DNA from: Sclerotinia nivalis | Taxonomy: Eukaryota > Ascomycota > Leotiomycetes > Helotiales > Sclerotiniaceae | Reading direction: 5' to 3' | Length of the DNA: 64,000 bases | Assembly: GCA_029531795.1 (NCBI GenBank) | Contig: JAPEIS010000007.1 | Coordinates: 372,001 to 436,000 of the forward strand | Shown here: piece by piece, positions 1-12,132 of the stretch | Layout of the letters: each line of letters opens with the position of its first letter | Numbering within the stretch: position 1 is the first letter of the stretch | The notes under the pieces: model-generated | Told to the model about the DNA's origin: nothing | Seen by the model: only the letters and a program-made list of their open reading frames with translations | Databases searched by the model: none | Translations under genes and position numbers: made by a program

Positions 1-3000
1 GCCTTCAGTCGGCGATCGTAATCTGGTTCGTCAAGTCGTCCTTCAGCAAAAGAATTGAGATCTGAGCACAATGCTGCCACTTCCTTCAAAACTGGATCTT
101 TGTCCGAGTACACTAACAGCACTCGTGATAATACTTCCCTGCTAACCTTGTCTTTGAAGAAGCCAAAGAGGGAAGTGACAGTGTGGTAAACTCGATCCTT
201 AAGGTCCACATCATTTTGGAGATCGTAGAGAGGTACAAAGTGTTCCAGAACCAAAAGCAAACCGGCTTTAGTCTTGGGAGTAACTCTTCGCGAGGGCTGA
301 TCGAGTAAGAAAACGGATACATCAACCAAGTTGCGGCCTTGTGTCGAGTTTGAGACGAAAGGTGCTAACTCAGAGACAGTTTCAACACAACCTTCGAGCA
401 AATCTTTGCTCATATCGTTTTGGGTACGAAGAATACTACCTATTTGAATAAGGAAATGATCCATATTCGGTGTTAAAAGCTGTTGCTTTACGACTTCCTT
501 GCCTCCTACTGCTTCCTCTTGTGCACACTTGACGACGCCCCGGATGATGGAAAGAGCGAAAAGTTTAACTTCATCCTTAGATTTTGAAGGTGCTAAACAC
601 TCTGCCACCTTTGGTAAGATTTGGTTGTGGCTACCGAGAAGTAAAACAGTCTTCATCGAGGCTGACCAGGCGGAAAACAATCGGAGGAGACCTGAAATAC
701 CCTGCGCAGTTTCGATGGGTAAGTTATCGAGTCTTGGTAGGACAATTTCGGTCACAATGAGATCCACATATGGAGACCAGTCAAAGTCTGCCGAATTGTT
801 GAACAGAAGTATGAGACACTTCAAGCCAGTCTGTCGAACAACTTTGAACAAGGAGGTCTTGCTGTTCTCTTCTTCATCTTCCTTTTCTTCAGCTGACTCA
901 CCCTGTAGTTGGCGTGAAGCAATTACCAAACAGTACAAGACAGCTTCCAGTAATTTTCGGGTCAGAGGTACAACCTTGGTGGCTAATTCCTTAAGCACTG
1001 CTTCCATCATGTTTGTGAAACCAACTTGCTTCCTGGCGCCCAACAACTCCTTGTCGAAGACCGACATTTGAACAGCTCCGTCCTTTACCAGATCCAGATC
1101 TTTCAAATCACCAAGGGCAATATCTAAAAATCCTCCAATATCTTCGACACTCAGATTTCTTAACACCGTCAACCTTCTTGCCTCCATACCTTGCTTCCCA
1201 CTTGCAGCACCCTTCCGAGAGATCGTGCGTCCATACAGCAATCTGAGAAGGATTGGCATAAGGGCTTCTCGATGCTCTGGTTGAACTAAGGTTTGGCCTT
1301 GAAGAAGAATAGTAATCTCATCCTTAAATCGAGCTTCATCGAGCAAATTTAATAGATTCTCCTGATAGGGTTTGACGCTCTTGTTTTTCCATGTCAAGAT
1401 GGCCTTCAGAGCAGACTTCTGGGTTTCGATGTCACCATTCGCCAATAATCGCAAAAGTGCTTCGTGAACCTCATCTGTCTTGAAAATGGATCTTGGATTG
1501 ACAAACAGGCCCAATACATCCAAGAGGGCCTTCTGATCCTTCCTTGTCCAGTCACTCACAACTGCTTCATCCTCGCCACTTGTCTGATCGACTTCTTCGG
1601 AGGTTTTGCTGGCCCAAGAAAGGAACATTGGAATCAGTTGTCGTGATCGTCTTTCTCCAATCATAGGAACTGCAGACAGAACACGAAGCGCTTGAGATCT
1701 AGCAGCACTGGGCTGTGCATCAACCAATTGTTGAGCGACCTCGAATTTTTGAAGCATAGTATCACGAGCATTGCGGACTTCCAAGTCTGTCTCTTTTGCA
1801 AGTTTGTCTAGGTTATTAAGATTTGAGCACTCAAAGTCAGTTAATCCATTGTTTTGATCTTTCTCTATGGGGGCTGGAGGCCCACTCCATTTGACTGATG
1901 GTGTCTCCAACCATTTGAATGCCAAGACAGCAACTGCTTCCTCACCAACTTTGGATTCAGCGATCTGTTTTAGAGCAGCACTTGTATCTTCCCAAATCTG
2001 CGCCATCTTCACAGTAAGCATACCAAAACAGAATGATGGTATAGCATATTTCATCCAAGGTATCGCCATTTGTGAAGTATAGATTGAAGCCAGTTTGCGG
2101 ATATGCATAGAAGCGGAACGAGCAGATTGTAAATCCAAGGGGGTTTGCTCGATCATAATCATGAGTGTAATTGCTTCCGAAGATACACCGTGATCACTGT
2201 CATGAATATGTTCTAGCAGTCGTAGAGAAAGAAGGCGTAATTCGCTAGATTCGGATGAGAGATTCTCTACTAGAGATCGTACCAATAGGTCAAATTCAGC
2301 TTCTGAATCGCTCGTATCCTCTTCCTCGTTCGATTTCCTATCGTCAGGTGTAGGGGACAATTTGAGGCTTGCTTTGTAACCTAACAGTGCTTCTAAGAAA
2401 TTTGGCAATCGAGCATACCGAGGAGCTGCTGCACGTAATAATGGTTCCAATGCCCTATCAACTTCACCAGCTCCTCTGGTCATACGAGAGAAGGAACTGA
2501 AACCTCGACCAACAATGAAATGAGCTTCCTCAGGCGCAAGTGAAGAAGATGGCCTTAGCGCAAGTTTAAGCTTGCGAAGTAGAATTTCTGCAATTCTTGC
2601 GTTTGTTGAAGGGTGTACAGCAGTGCACTCTAAAATTTCTAACAGAGCATTATATTTAGGTAGGCATCGATCATGCCATGTTTTGGGACTGCGATTATAA
2701 GTAGCTGTTGACACTTGTTCCGGGAAAGGTTGTAATTCTAGCCGTTCGAATTTACTGACAATCTGGTCCTGCCAGGATTGAGGTAGTGAGAATGCATCCT
2801 TTCCATATCGACTCGGAAGTACCCCTGATGCTACCATCTTCGGTAATAGCACACACAAGGTATCTCCATTTTCGGCATCAGACCAATGTGTAACAATAAA
2901 TCTAAGGTTTAGTTAGCATGTGATGGAGATATATGAATGAGTTAAACCAACCTTTGGAAGTAAGGTAACGCAATAGTCCGGAAGCGCTCAGGCTCCCCTT

Positions 3001-4345
3001 GCGACAAATAGGAACAGAATGTCAAGAACCATTTTGCCAATGGGTCCTTGGTAAGGGCATCCATGAAAGGAGAAATTAACGGGATTGTGGAATCCATTGG
3101 AGAATACGTTAGAGCGATTGCTGTACTCTCAATGAGGTATTTCCAAAGATCTAAATGTTTGTCGTCGGCCGCGACTAAGGATGCGTTCCTGGAAACTGCT
3201 TTCAAGATATTAGATAATGCCTGTAACAGGGCTGGCCAATTCTGAACTCGTGAAGCTCGTCGAACACCAGCCACAATCCCTATTGTCCGGGCTGAGAGTA
3301 GAAGTTTGTTGAAATTATACATTGTCTTCGACTGCGTAAAGGAGTCGGTAAGAGTATTTGCCTCTTCCAATACTAATTCTAGGATCTCCTTGAAAGTCTC
3401 CGGGGTGGTATGATGAACGATACTAGTAAGTACACCACATATAACATCTACCCATGGCGAAGCCTCCTTTTCTCCAAAATCACTTTCTTCAATTGCTAGG
3501 AAAAGCGACTTGAAGATCGCTGGACCAGACGTGTGGACAGTTAGTCCGTTACCCTTCATGGCCTCGGCAAACAAGGTCATTATTCCGTGATAGTAGAGGC
3601 CAAATTGTTTGGTGTCTGCGATACTCAGGAGATCTGATTTCGCATGGCGTACGATTAATGGAAGAGCCTTTTCTCTGTGAGCCGGTGCGCCAGCTTTTTT
3701 GATGAGAAAGCTCATGGCCTCTGCTGCGAAACGGGCAATATGTGGAGGTTGACGATGTTTTCCAAGTAATGGTGCCATTAAATCGTATGTAGGACGTAAA
3801 TCTGGTACAATAAGTTTCGACAAATATTTGAACAGAAATGCTAGGCATGTAAAGCTCCATTCTATAACGGCGACATCTTGAGGAGTTCCCGCTATCGACG
3901 TAACCAATTCCAGTGCTTTTGCGTAGTGCTTTTCGAATCGAGGTCCCAAATCATGCGCAAAGTCTGTAATTAACTCTAACAATGGCTCCAATGATTCCCT
4001 TTGCTTTCCTTCCATGTAGTTAACGAAGAGGCCCATAATCTTGTCCTCGAAATGTAGAATTTGCGGTAAACTGTCGCATAGCGGAAGTACTTCCTCTGCG
4101 AAGGAAATGAATCCAGATGATAAATTGAGTTCGGTCCATTTCTCCAAACCGGCTTTGAAATATGATGTAGTCGCAGAAGTATCTTCGGCATCGAGGTCAT
4201 GTCGACGAACTCTTCGTAATGGGTCGAGGGAGTTTAATTTCGATATTTTCGTAGTAAAAGATTCCCATCGATGATTTTTCTGATGGGCAGTACCCTTCTT
4301 GCCCTTTCGGGTCTTTATTATCCTTCCGGAAGTTGTGGCAGGCAT
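1..4345 (-). CDS. utp20: UTP20, U3 snoRNP / SSU processome scaffold (3' end outside window)
   Basis: Large HEAT-repeat-like protein of the nucleolar small-subunit processome, needed for 18S rRNA maturation. Exon 1 is 4345-2952 (464 codons plus 2 nt); it opens with a short basic stretch (RIIKTRKGKKG) followed by the conserved helical N-terminal region. The intron is 2951-2902 (50 nt, donor GTTGGT, branch TGCTAAC, acceptor TTAG). Exon 2 starts at 2901; I read it in frame at both its ends (2901 onward and 60-1, including AEGRLDEPDYDRRL) but not codon by codon between, and it runs off the left edge. About 1,430 residues are present, whereas family members are about 2,500, so the missing 3' part lies outside rather than being a truncation. 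Identification is from the overall sequence and is confident; HEAT units were not counted individually. Confidence 0.9.
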
Positions 4346-4647
4346 TGTAGAGTTAAGTCGCCCCAGAGTCTACGATATCCGCTACAAATTCTGGATATCA
4401 GCATCAGTATCACGAAGAGAATGGAAACTTTTAATTTTTTTACTTCAAATTTCTTGACCGCCCGGCAAAAGGTCCCGCTTTGCCGCTTTTACACTAGCAT
4501 GACGCTAAGATATGAGCTTTCGAGCTTTCTTATCGAAAACCAAATCGCGTCGCAAAAGATCTTTGAAAGTAAATATTATCTATACTACTCTATTTGAGCT
4601 TCACAACAGCCTTTTGTCCTGCACGACTCGAATACTTTAAGGTCAAA
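4346..4647. promoter_or_regulatory. Divergent promoter shared by utp20 and drn1
   Basis: About 300 bp separate the two start codons, so both promoters must lie here or overlap the genes. No clear TATA box was seen. A C/T-rich tract near 4440-4500 and ATG contexts with A at -3 fit fungal housekeeping promoters. Co-regulation of two RNA-processing genes is inference. Confidence 0.5.
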
Positions 4648-6442
4648 ATGGCATCCAAGATGTAAGTATTCTATCTGACAAACACCAATGGGTAATACCT
4701 CATCTTTGAGCTTCTCAGCCATGATCGCATACAACATGCCTCACTTTGTAAATTCAACTAATCCATCGACAGAATTGTTCTCGGCGACGTCAACGGTCAT
4801 ATACGAAATGCTTTTACCAAGTTAACATCGCTGCAACTCAAGAATAATTTTGCTTTCGCCATCGTGGCTGGAAACCTTTTCGCTGGAGCTGAAGACACAG
4901 AAGCCGACGACACAGTTACAGACCTGATTTCAGGAAAGATCCCTATACCATTACCTACATATTTTACCGTTGGATCATCGCCTCTGCCGAAAAGAATTAT
5001 TGAAAAGATTGAGAAAGATGAGGAGGTGTGTAGAATTTCTCCTCAATGGCCGCAAAATTCGTTACTCATTGTCTTAGATATGTCCAAATCTGCACTATCT
5101 TGCAAAAAGAAGTACCACAAAGACTTCAGAAGGAATCAAAATAGTTGCGCTCGGCGGGCGACTCGACGAAAACATAATTGGAAGGTTATCTAAGGAATCG
5201 TATCTACCTTTCCACACTGTTGGGGATGCGAAGGCTCTCCACGGAGCGAACACGGCGGATATTCTTCTGACAACGTGTTGGCCCAAATCGATTCGAACAG
5301 GTTCGAAAATCCCAATTCCCGATGACTCGAAGGATCCCATTGCCGGCGATCATATCGCAGATCTATGCGCAATTTTGAAACCTCGTTATCACTTTTCTGT
5401 TTCCCCAGATTATTTTTATGAGCGAGAACCTTTCTTCCATGCCCCAACTCCAGATGCTCCTGACTTTCGGCCTCTCACTCGATTTATATCTCTGGCGCCG
5501 CATGGCAACCCAAAGAAACAGAAAGCTTTATATGCATTTACGTTACAAGCGACAATTGATCCACTTGCCCCATTACCCGCTGGTACCACGGCATCGCCAT
5601 TTGCAGCTCGACCTAACGAGAGGAAACGAGCAGCCCTCGAGCCGGAACCTTATTCTAGGTATGGAGGGAATGATTATAAACGTGGCCGAGGACGTAGAGG
5701 CCAAAGACAACCACCTCCAGGACCTAGTGAATGTTTCTTCTGTCTTTCGAATCCAAATTTAGCTACTCACCTTATCGCGTCCATCGGCAATGAAGCATAT
5801 TTGACAATTGCGAAAGGTCCTTTAACTACAGCTACTACTAATGCTTCATTAGGTATTGACTTTCCGGCACACGCCCTAATTATTCCACTTGAACACTCTC
5901 CTACATTGGCCTTAATACCAGAAGAGGATTCTAAACAAAGAACTTACGCTGAAATGGTCAAATACAAAGAGGCTCTACAGAATATGATTGCGCAACGCAG
6001 TGGAAACAAATTGGGTACTATCACGTACGAAATTAGCAAAGGAAATGGTGTCCATACACATTGGCAATTGATCCCCATGCCTACCGAAACCATCCAGAAG
6101 GGTCTCGTCGAAGCGGCCTTCCGTGTTGAAGCTGAAAACCTCAAATATCCTCCCTTCGAAGTCAGAGATCCAGAAATCGGTCAGAACGATGGCGATTTTT
6201 TCCGTGTTTGGATTTGGACACCTCCTACCGAAGAAGCTCCAGAAGGAACGTCAAAATGCATTACAATGCCATTTGACTGGAATGTGCGCTTTAATCTCCA
6301 GTTCGGTAGAACGGTTCTAGCTAAATTGTTAAGTCTGGAGAAGAGAATTCAGTGGAGAGATTGTGCTCAGACGGAGAATGAGGAGAAAAGTGATGCAGAG
6401 GCTTTCAAGGCGGCTTTTAAGGAGTTTGATTTCTCGCTTTAA
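4648..6442 (+). CDS. drn1: Drn1/CWF19L1-type CwfJ-domain protein
   Basis: Exons 4648-4661, 4773-5025 and 5078-6442 join in phase to give 543 residues. The first exon encodes only MASK plus two bases, followed by a 111-nt intron with donor GTAAGT. The N-terminus (VLGDVNGH, later VAGNLF and ALGGRLDE) is the metallophosphoesterase-like domain of the family, related to the debranchase Dbr1. The C-terminal half has CwfJ_C_1 with a Cys pair C308-x2-C311 (ECFFCLSNP), HALIIPLEHSP, and a HIT-like HTHWQLIP near 415-420, then CwfJ_C_2. An Arg/Gly-rich linker (KRGRGRRGQR) precedes CwfJ. In yeast, Drn1 binds Dbr1 and helps intron-lariat turnover; that role is taken from the family. Length matches fungal orthologues. 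Confidence 0.9.
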
Positions 6443-7248
6443 TCTTTATTCTCATTTTTGATACCAAGGGGATGGGTGCATGCATAGCTGTGGAGTTTTT
6501 GCATGTTTCTCAATCATCACATGAATATTTATATCTTTTCGTCATGGGAATGGACGAAAAAATCTTTAGCTTCTTACACACTAGTTTCATGGCGAGTGTA
6601 TAAATGGCTGCATGGTTGGGTATGCATAAATGGCGTTGAGGGAGGAACACCTTTTCATTTACAGACTTTATCTAAGCTATGAGATATTGATAGATAGATA
6701 TGATATGGGCATTATTCAATAATCGCCAAAATATATTCTTTAGAATGGCAATCCAATCCAGCTCTTCCATCTCATTATCTTGATATTATATCACCTTCTA
6801 TGCTTTCCCTCTTTACTCATTTTCCCTTCTCTGAATCACTAAATTTCCTTGTGTATAATAATTATCTTTGAATAGATGACTAAATCAAGTCCTTCCATCT
6901 AAATCACACCATGTAATATACTCAGCATATGTAACACAATAACCTTACATCTCCCTCGGGAAATTAATATCCGTTTATTACTCATGTTATCTGAACTGTT
7001 TCTTACACTACATAGGTATTCCATGATTCAAAATCTTCAATTTGTGTATTTCATTCGTGTACTCACAGATGCAAATGTATACCTTTGTGCTTACTTTGTC
7101 GTGTTATTCATACCTTTCTTTCCTCATCCCTCCACCCTTTCTTCTCTCCTTTCTTCTAACATCCAGCCTCTTTTCCTCTCATCTTCGTGTGTTTTTGCCT
7201 GCTGCGTATATACACCTGATATATACATCCAGCCCCCAAAATAGAATA
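6443..7248. other. Intergenic, no gene seen
   Basis: AT-rich sequence downstream of drn1. The last 150 bases (about 7100-7240) become strongly C/T-rich on the plus strand, the usual look of a fungal transcription-start region just ahead of the ATG at 7249. Open frames here are low-complexity and lack good starts. Confidence 0.4.
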
Positions 7249-7587
7249 ATGGCATCCCTCTCCGAACAACACGGTATAATTCTCTACCTCGTTATCACAT
7301 CCCTCTTCATCATTTTTTTTTTCATTTTCCTCCTCTATATCCCTGGATATAATTATATATATCTCTCAAAAAACTGAGGAAATATATTTCTCTTCCAGAA
7401 GTAAAAACAAAATCACAAAAGAAAAAAATTAAGATCGCGAATGAGAGAGCCAAGAAGGAATGATAACATAGAAGACAGGATAAAAAGGAAATTATGGAGA
7501 TATATAAAAGGTATAGAAATAATTTGGGGGATAATGGAACGGGCCATTCCATTACAGGAAGAGAAGTGCATGGACGACGGGATATAA
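7249..7587 (+). pseudogene. Decayed small one-helix membrane protein (candidate)
   Basis: ATG at 7249 opens a 42-codon frame: short polar N-terminus (MASLSEQHG), one strongly hydrophobic helix, then LLYIPGYNYIYL and a TGA at 7375. The same frame continues after a second stop with a basic segment (NHKRKKLRSR), then EIIWG and PLQEEK, ending at TAA 7585-7587. The order helix, LLYIP..IYL, HK-RK, E(I/M)-x-IWG, LQ is the same as in the minus-strand ORF at 8335-8703, with similar spacing. Either only the 42-residue peptide is made or this is a nonsense-broken paralogue; no GT..AG intron removing both stops was found. The upstream pyrimidine tract suggests it is or was transcribed. Confidence 0.25.
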
Positions 7588-8334
7588 ATAGTCAGATTGA
7601 TGGAAATCGAGGGGGGAGGGAAGATGATTGGGAGGGTGTTAGATCTACATATAAAAGGGAATAGAGAAAAAAGAGAAATGTGACAGGAGATGGAGATGGA
7701 TATACAGACTGGGTGCACGCAGACGAAGGATGAAGGATGGAATCATAGAAAATGATCCTAATTTTTATTTATTGGCGAGAGATAGTAAATTGCTTTATGC
7801 TGTTGAGATGGATGCGGATCAAAGTGGAAGTTACGCGAGGGGTGAAGATGAGAATGGGAGGGGGAAGGATATATCTATTAGGGGTTGAAGAAGTATTCTG
7901 GTAGCTCATTTGGGAATGTAATGATGGATATGGGATGGATGGATCAGAAAGATTTAGCGGGATATTCTCGCGAGAAACCTGATATTTCGATGTCTCGATA
8001 TTGATGGTGAAAAGATAAGAGATATATCCCAGAAATTTGTGAGGTAGTCTGGGCGAAAATGAAAATGGAGAATATATACAGCTAAAATGAGCGGATATAT
8101 TTTTTGAAATCGCAGAGACTGGCTATTTTATCCCGTTGTTATTATTATGATTTCAATGTATATCCCATTGATAATTTATGCTTCCTATTCTTTCTATCTC
8201 TACTATAAACCTCGTATACAAATTCTTCGGACTCCTATTTCTCTTCAAACACGCAATCACAAATCCTTTACCCCATCCCATCCCCCCAAGACTCAAAAAT
8301 CCTCCCTCCACCCCCCCCCCCAAAAAAACTAACC
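7588..8334. other. Intergenic, purine-rich then C-rich
   Basis: Purine-rich on the plus strand to about 8130, then C/A-rich with an 11-base C homopolymer at about 8312. No gene supported. Confidence 0.4.
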
Positions 8335-8703
8335 TCATCCGCAAATAGGTATCTCCAAATCCCCCCTCGCACCCCCATGATTTTTATCCGCGTTATCTAA
8401 CCACCTACCCACACCGCCCTGTAAAGTCAAATCCAAATCCCTCCCCCAAATCACCATCTCCATCTCCGAATCACGTCCCAATTCCTTATCCGATGAATTC
8501 GATACCCACTCATTTTCTTCTTCTGTTTCCTCGAGGTCCCACCATTGTGTTTTTCGCTGGTTTTTGTGTATGAGGGATTGGATATGAGATTTAAAGCATA
8601 GATAGATAAAGCGGGGTATGTAAAGTAGGGAGATAAAGAAGAAGGTTAGGGTGATGGTTGTGAGGAGGAAGAGGGGGTAGGTGCCGTAGGTTTTTGGATC
8701 CAT
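8335..8703 (-). CDS. Small single-pass membrane protein, unknown family
   Basis: Uninterrupted 122-codon frame with a good start context (CAAAATGG) behind an A/C-rich leader, typical of fungal 5' UTRs. After MDPKTYGTYP comes one transmembrane helix (about residues 10-28), the motif LLYIPRFIYL, a basic stretch (HKNQRKTQ), an acidic stretch (EETEEENE), then MVIWGRDLDLTLQGG and a hydrophilic tail. This predicts a tail-out protein with a short lumenal or outer N-terminus, but topology is inference. No known family is recognised. It converges on the decayed plus-strand copy at 7249. An overlapping 126-codon frame lacks an ATG start and is proline/threonine noise. Expression evidence would be decisive. 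Confidence 0.5.
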   Translation of the reverse strand: MDPKTYGTYPLFLLTTITLTFFFISLLYIPRFIYLCFKSHIQSLIHKNQRKTQWWDLEETEEENEWVSNSSDKELGRDSEMEMVIWGRDLDLTLQGGVGRWLDNADKNHGGARGDLEIPICG

Positions 8704-10464
8704 TTTTGGAGGTGAAGTGGGGGGTTTGGTATGGGGCTAAGGAGTGATGGTAGGTGGTGAGACTGGGGGTTTCTTGAGTTGGTGGAGGATGTGGTGTCGG
8801 TGTTGATATGCTGAGTTTGGTAGGGTGTAGATGTTGTTTAAGACCATAGGTTGAGATGATAGATATTGGGGGAAGATGGAGATGGAGTGTATGTGCTAGT
8901 AGGAATGAAGACAAAGGAAAAAGTTCTGTACAGGCTAGGTGTAAAATTACCAGGTAGATGTGAAATTTCAAATTAGATTCATGTAGTTATTGTGAATGAC
9001 CGTTAGATGAATGAATAGATTTGATCATTCATCGTTAATTAGTCGTGAATCATGAGGAAATTAGTGAAGATATATTCACTTCTAAGATTAGCAATGTACA
9101 CTCCTTTTATATACAGTAGGTCACTTGCTACTGTTACAGATATTCCGATGGAACCAACTGGGATCTAAGTGCTCGCGGTACTTATAATCATTGCAAGAGA
9201 TAAAATTGGAATCTAAGTTCATCTTTGCCTGTAGTTGTTAAAACGCCGTAGTTTTTACTCATAAGCTCGGTGTAATTAGAAGAGGCAGCGATCTAATTGC
9301 CTTTGCCATGCCCCGAGGTTTAGCAAAATTCAAAAGCAAGGTCTTGTAGTTGGCTCTGCTCAAATTATATTTGTGCAAGATTTCGAGAGGATCTATCTAA
9401 TTGACTTCTGAACAACTCAGACATGCAACAAATGTTCAAAAGAATCCAACTCATTGAATTCTACCTAACTCAGACGTGCAATATAAGTTCCAAGTGAAGC
9501 GGTCTAATTGACTTCCGGTCAACTGAGACCTGCAACAAAAGTTTAAGAATACTCATTCAATCTACTTCTCGCCAAATAAGATATACAAGAAACCTCAAGA
9601 GCACTAGTAAATTGACTGAAAGAGAACCACTATACCTTGATAGTATCTAAAAAGGAAGTTCGACCTGTAATCATCGAGGATTCCCTGCCATCTTGAAAGC
9701 GAAATACATGATCACAGTTATGGCTTACATTATTTCAGATTTTGTGATATACAAAGATGTTGCTGTGCAAAAGCGTTTGTAGATTCGTGTTAAAACCTAG
9801 TGTTCGTAAAAGTGAGTCTCATTAAGACATGACCTCGATTTTTTCCATTCATTTGAATATTCGACTGCCTCAGCTCCTCGGTCTTTGAACCGGCTCTGAA
9901 AATATGATGCAGAGTTACACATTTTCAGACGCGTATATTATATCCAGATGTTTAGGGGTTTCTTGAATGCCAGAGACAAGGGAGAAGAATGTGGAAGAGT
10001 GTAAAGTGAGTAAAGGTGGATGAAAACGTGAAGACCCGTCTTCAACGAAATGAGACAAAGAGATAAAGCGATCAAATACACTTGTTTAAGCTATCAAAAG
10101 CCCACTGTCCGAAATCCTGCGGAAAGTAGTTGCTGTTCGCGGTTCTCATCGATTGGCCTTGTCTGGATAGAAAGTTGTGAAGATTCGATGCTCTTGAGTC
10201 AATCCTCGCCCCAAATGGCAATAGTCTCGGCTCTCCAGTTGGTTAATGAAAACCCACTGACTATTAATTGCTACAACTTGGTGCAGTCACTTTTGTTTGT
10301 AGATGGATTTGGCGATAGCTGCGAAATTTCGATACACGATATCATGCACTCACTGCAAAAATAAACAACCCGCTCACAAAGCACCCGCAGTCAGTGGTGG
10401 GGCAAAAACAGATACCCCAGAGGTGATCGAGGTTCAAAAATATTGAAGCAAAAGGAAATTCAAT
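8704..10464. other. Intergenic, apart from a degenerate tandem repeat
   Basis: AT-rich, many stops on both strands, no convincing gene. Holds the 53-bp repeat listed separately. Confidence 0.4.
9399..9609 (+). repeat. Degenerate ~53-bp tandem repeat, four units
   Basis: Units start at 9399, 9453, 9506 and 9559 (lengths 54, 53, 53 and 51). Each opens with AATTGACTTC or a close variant, has (C)AACTCAGAC.TGCAA about 15 bases in, and an A-rich AAGTT.. third quarter. A further partial AATTGACTG begins at 9610, and two weaker units may lie upstream from about 9293. Units differ at roughly a third of positions, so the array is old. No coding frame runs through it. Confidence 0.6.
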
Positions 10465-10575
10465 TGTCCTCGGTGAGACTCGAACTCACGACCTTTGGAT
10501 GGCTAAAGTAGTTGTTAACAACCACCTCATATAGGAATATGAGACCAACGCTCTAACCAACTGAGCCACGAAGAC
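10465..10575 (-). tRNA. tRNA-Met (CAT), elongator, with 37-nt intron
   Basis: Read on the minus strand. Acceptor arms GTCTTCG/CGAGGAC pair over 7 bp with one T-G wobble; the discriminator is A. D-arm GCTC..GAGC and T-arm GTGAG-TTCGAGT-CTCAC are complete. The anticodon loop reads CTCATA, giving CAT. The intron occupies 10537-10501, directly after position 37, the canonical site. The anticodon stem TTGGT/TCCAA has a T31-T39 mismatch, a feature also found in yeast elongator tRNA-Met, which argues against the initiator. A tRNA-Ile with lysidine is not expected in a nuclear genome. Internal A and B boxes are present. Confidence 0.95.
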
Positions 10576-12132
10576 TTGCTATTGAATTTAGATGCTGAGG
10601 GGCTGTCTACTTTGTCCTATACAGCTAACGTGGTGGGGTGTGAAGAGTTTTCTTGTTTGCTTATTTTAGCCCGCTACACTTGCATGAGTCGGGTTACATC
10701 CCAGCGGGCCTAGCTCCGCATGTATGTCTCCACCCAAGACAATCTGGCCACCCAGTTGTATGTTCACCAATCGACTACAAGACCAGTTTTTGGTTTCCCT
10801 GATGCCTAGTATGTTGGCATTCTTACATCTCCAGACCAACCAGATGCCAAAAGCCCCGAGGAATGATGCGATGCCATGAACTTCCAAGCTCTGGACCATT
10901 GAAAGGAAGCAGAGGTTGAGAAGCTCTATTAGGTATAGCTTCTCTGCCCCACGAACATCGAATTAGCTTCAAAATGAAGAACTTCAAAAGTAGCTCAATT
11001 TCACTTGACAATATTGTCCATAAAAGTACGTGTACTAATATACTGTTTGGAAAGCTTACAGATGCGATACGCAGCTTCACAATGACACAATTCTTTTCCA
11101 AAAGCAACATGAAGGCGTTATATAATGAATTATTGAAAGCTGAAGACATTTTTTACCCTTCATTTGCATCACTAAGCGAACAACCTCGGACATTTCTTTC
11201 GGACGCTGAATACAACCAGTAATCTAACATGATTTGCTACAAAGTCAATATTCATGTACTAAAGTCAAATCCATCGGCGTGACTAGATTTTGATATTCTG
11301 GTTGGTAGAAACGAGAATGCATCTTGATGATGTTCCGAGCATTCACGGGACGAAAAAGATTGATGTGGCATGCTGCTTTTGGTATCATTCACGTGTTTCT
11401 TGTCTTGGCAAGTGATTTGGTTCGAATCGGCTCAATGTCGGTTACAAATTTCTATCATCTCGTTTCCAAACACGCGGTGCGCCGTTTCTTCTTTTGGCCT
11501 CAACAGTAATGACATGGAAAAGTTTCCAGTTGTCTCACAAGAATACCTTACATGGGATCAAATGAAATGACACCATACAACCATATTCCTGGGTACTTTT
11601 TTACCCGATGCTGCATACCCTGCTCACCTATGCATGCATTGGATGCACAAACACAAATGACCATCGGATAACTCCGCCAAGTGAGGGGAAAGCGATTCAT
11701 TATTCCGGAGTCATGATACCTTAATATGGTAACAAATCGTCCCCAAGTGTTCATCGGTCATAATCTCGGACCGATTATAATTTAAAATCGAGTGTTCCTG
11801 TTGGAACTTGGTGCAGCTTCGGAACAAGTTCATCCCTTGAACCATTCAGATGAACGGAACCAAAGTGATTTCTAGCCTCGGAGCCAAACCCCGGAAACCC
11901 CAGACTTTTGGGCCCTGCCATCGGGTATATACAAGGGATTTTAGCTTTACATGACAATCTGGGGAAAGCTATGTGAAATAATCGTTGGTAGCTCTCCAAT
12001 TTCCCCTACAGTATCCACATGAAGCTATAGCTGGTCTAGGTAACCCAAGCAATATGCATGATGCCGTGTGAAATTACCATGATGCACGAAAGTACAATTA
12101 CAATGTGATTCATATGCGGAGGAAATTTTTCT
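10576..12132. other. Intergenic, no gene seen
   Basis: Mixed-composition sequence with only short unrelated frames on both strands; the longest, about 108 codons, shows no family motif or splice-supported extension. Confidence 0.4.

Noticed and set aside
8591..8971. 126-codon minus-strand frame overlapping the small membrane protein
   Set aside because: Starts with TTG, Pro/Thr/His low complexity, and most likely the 5' UTR and shadow frame of the 8335-8703 gene.
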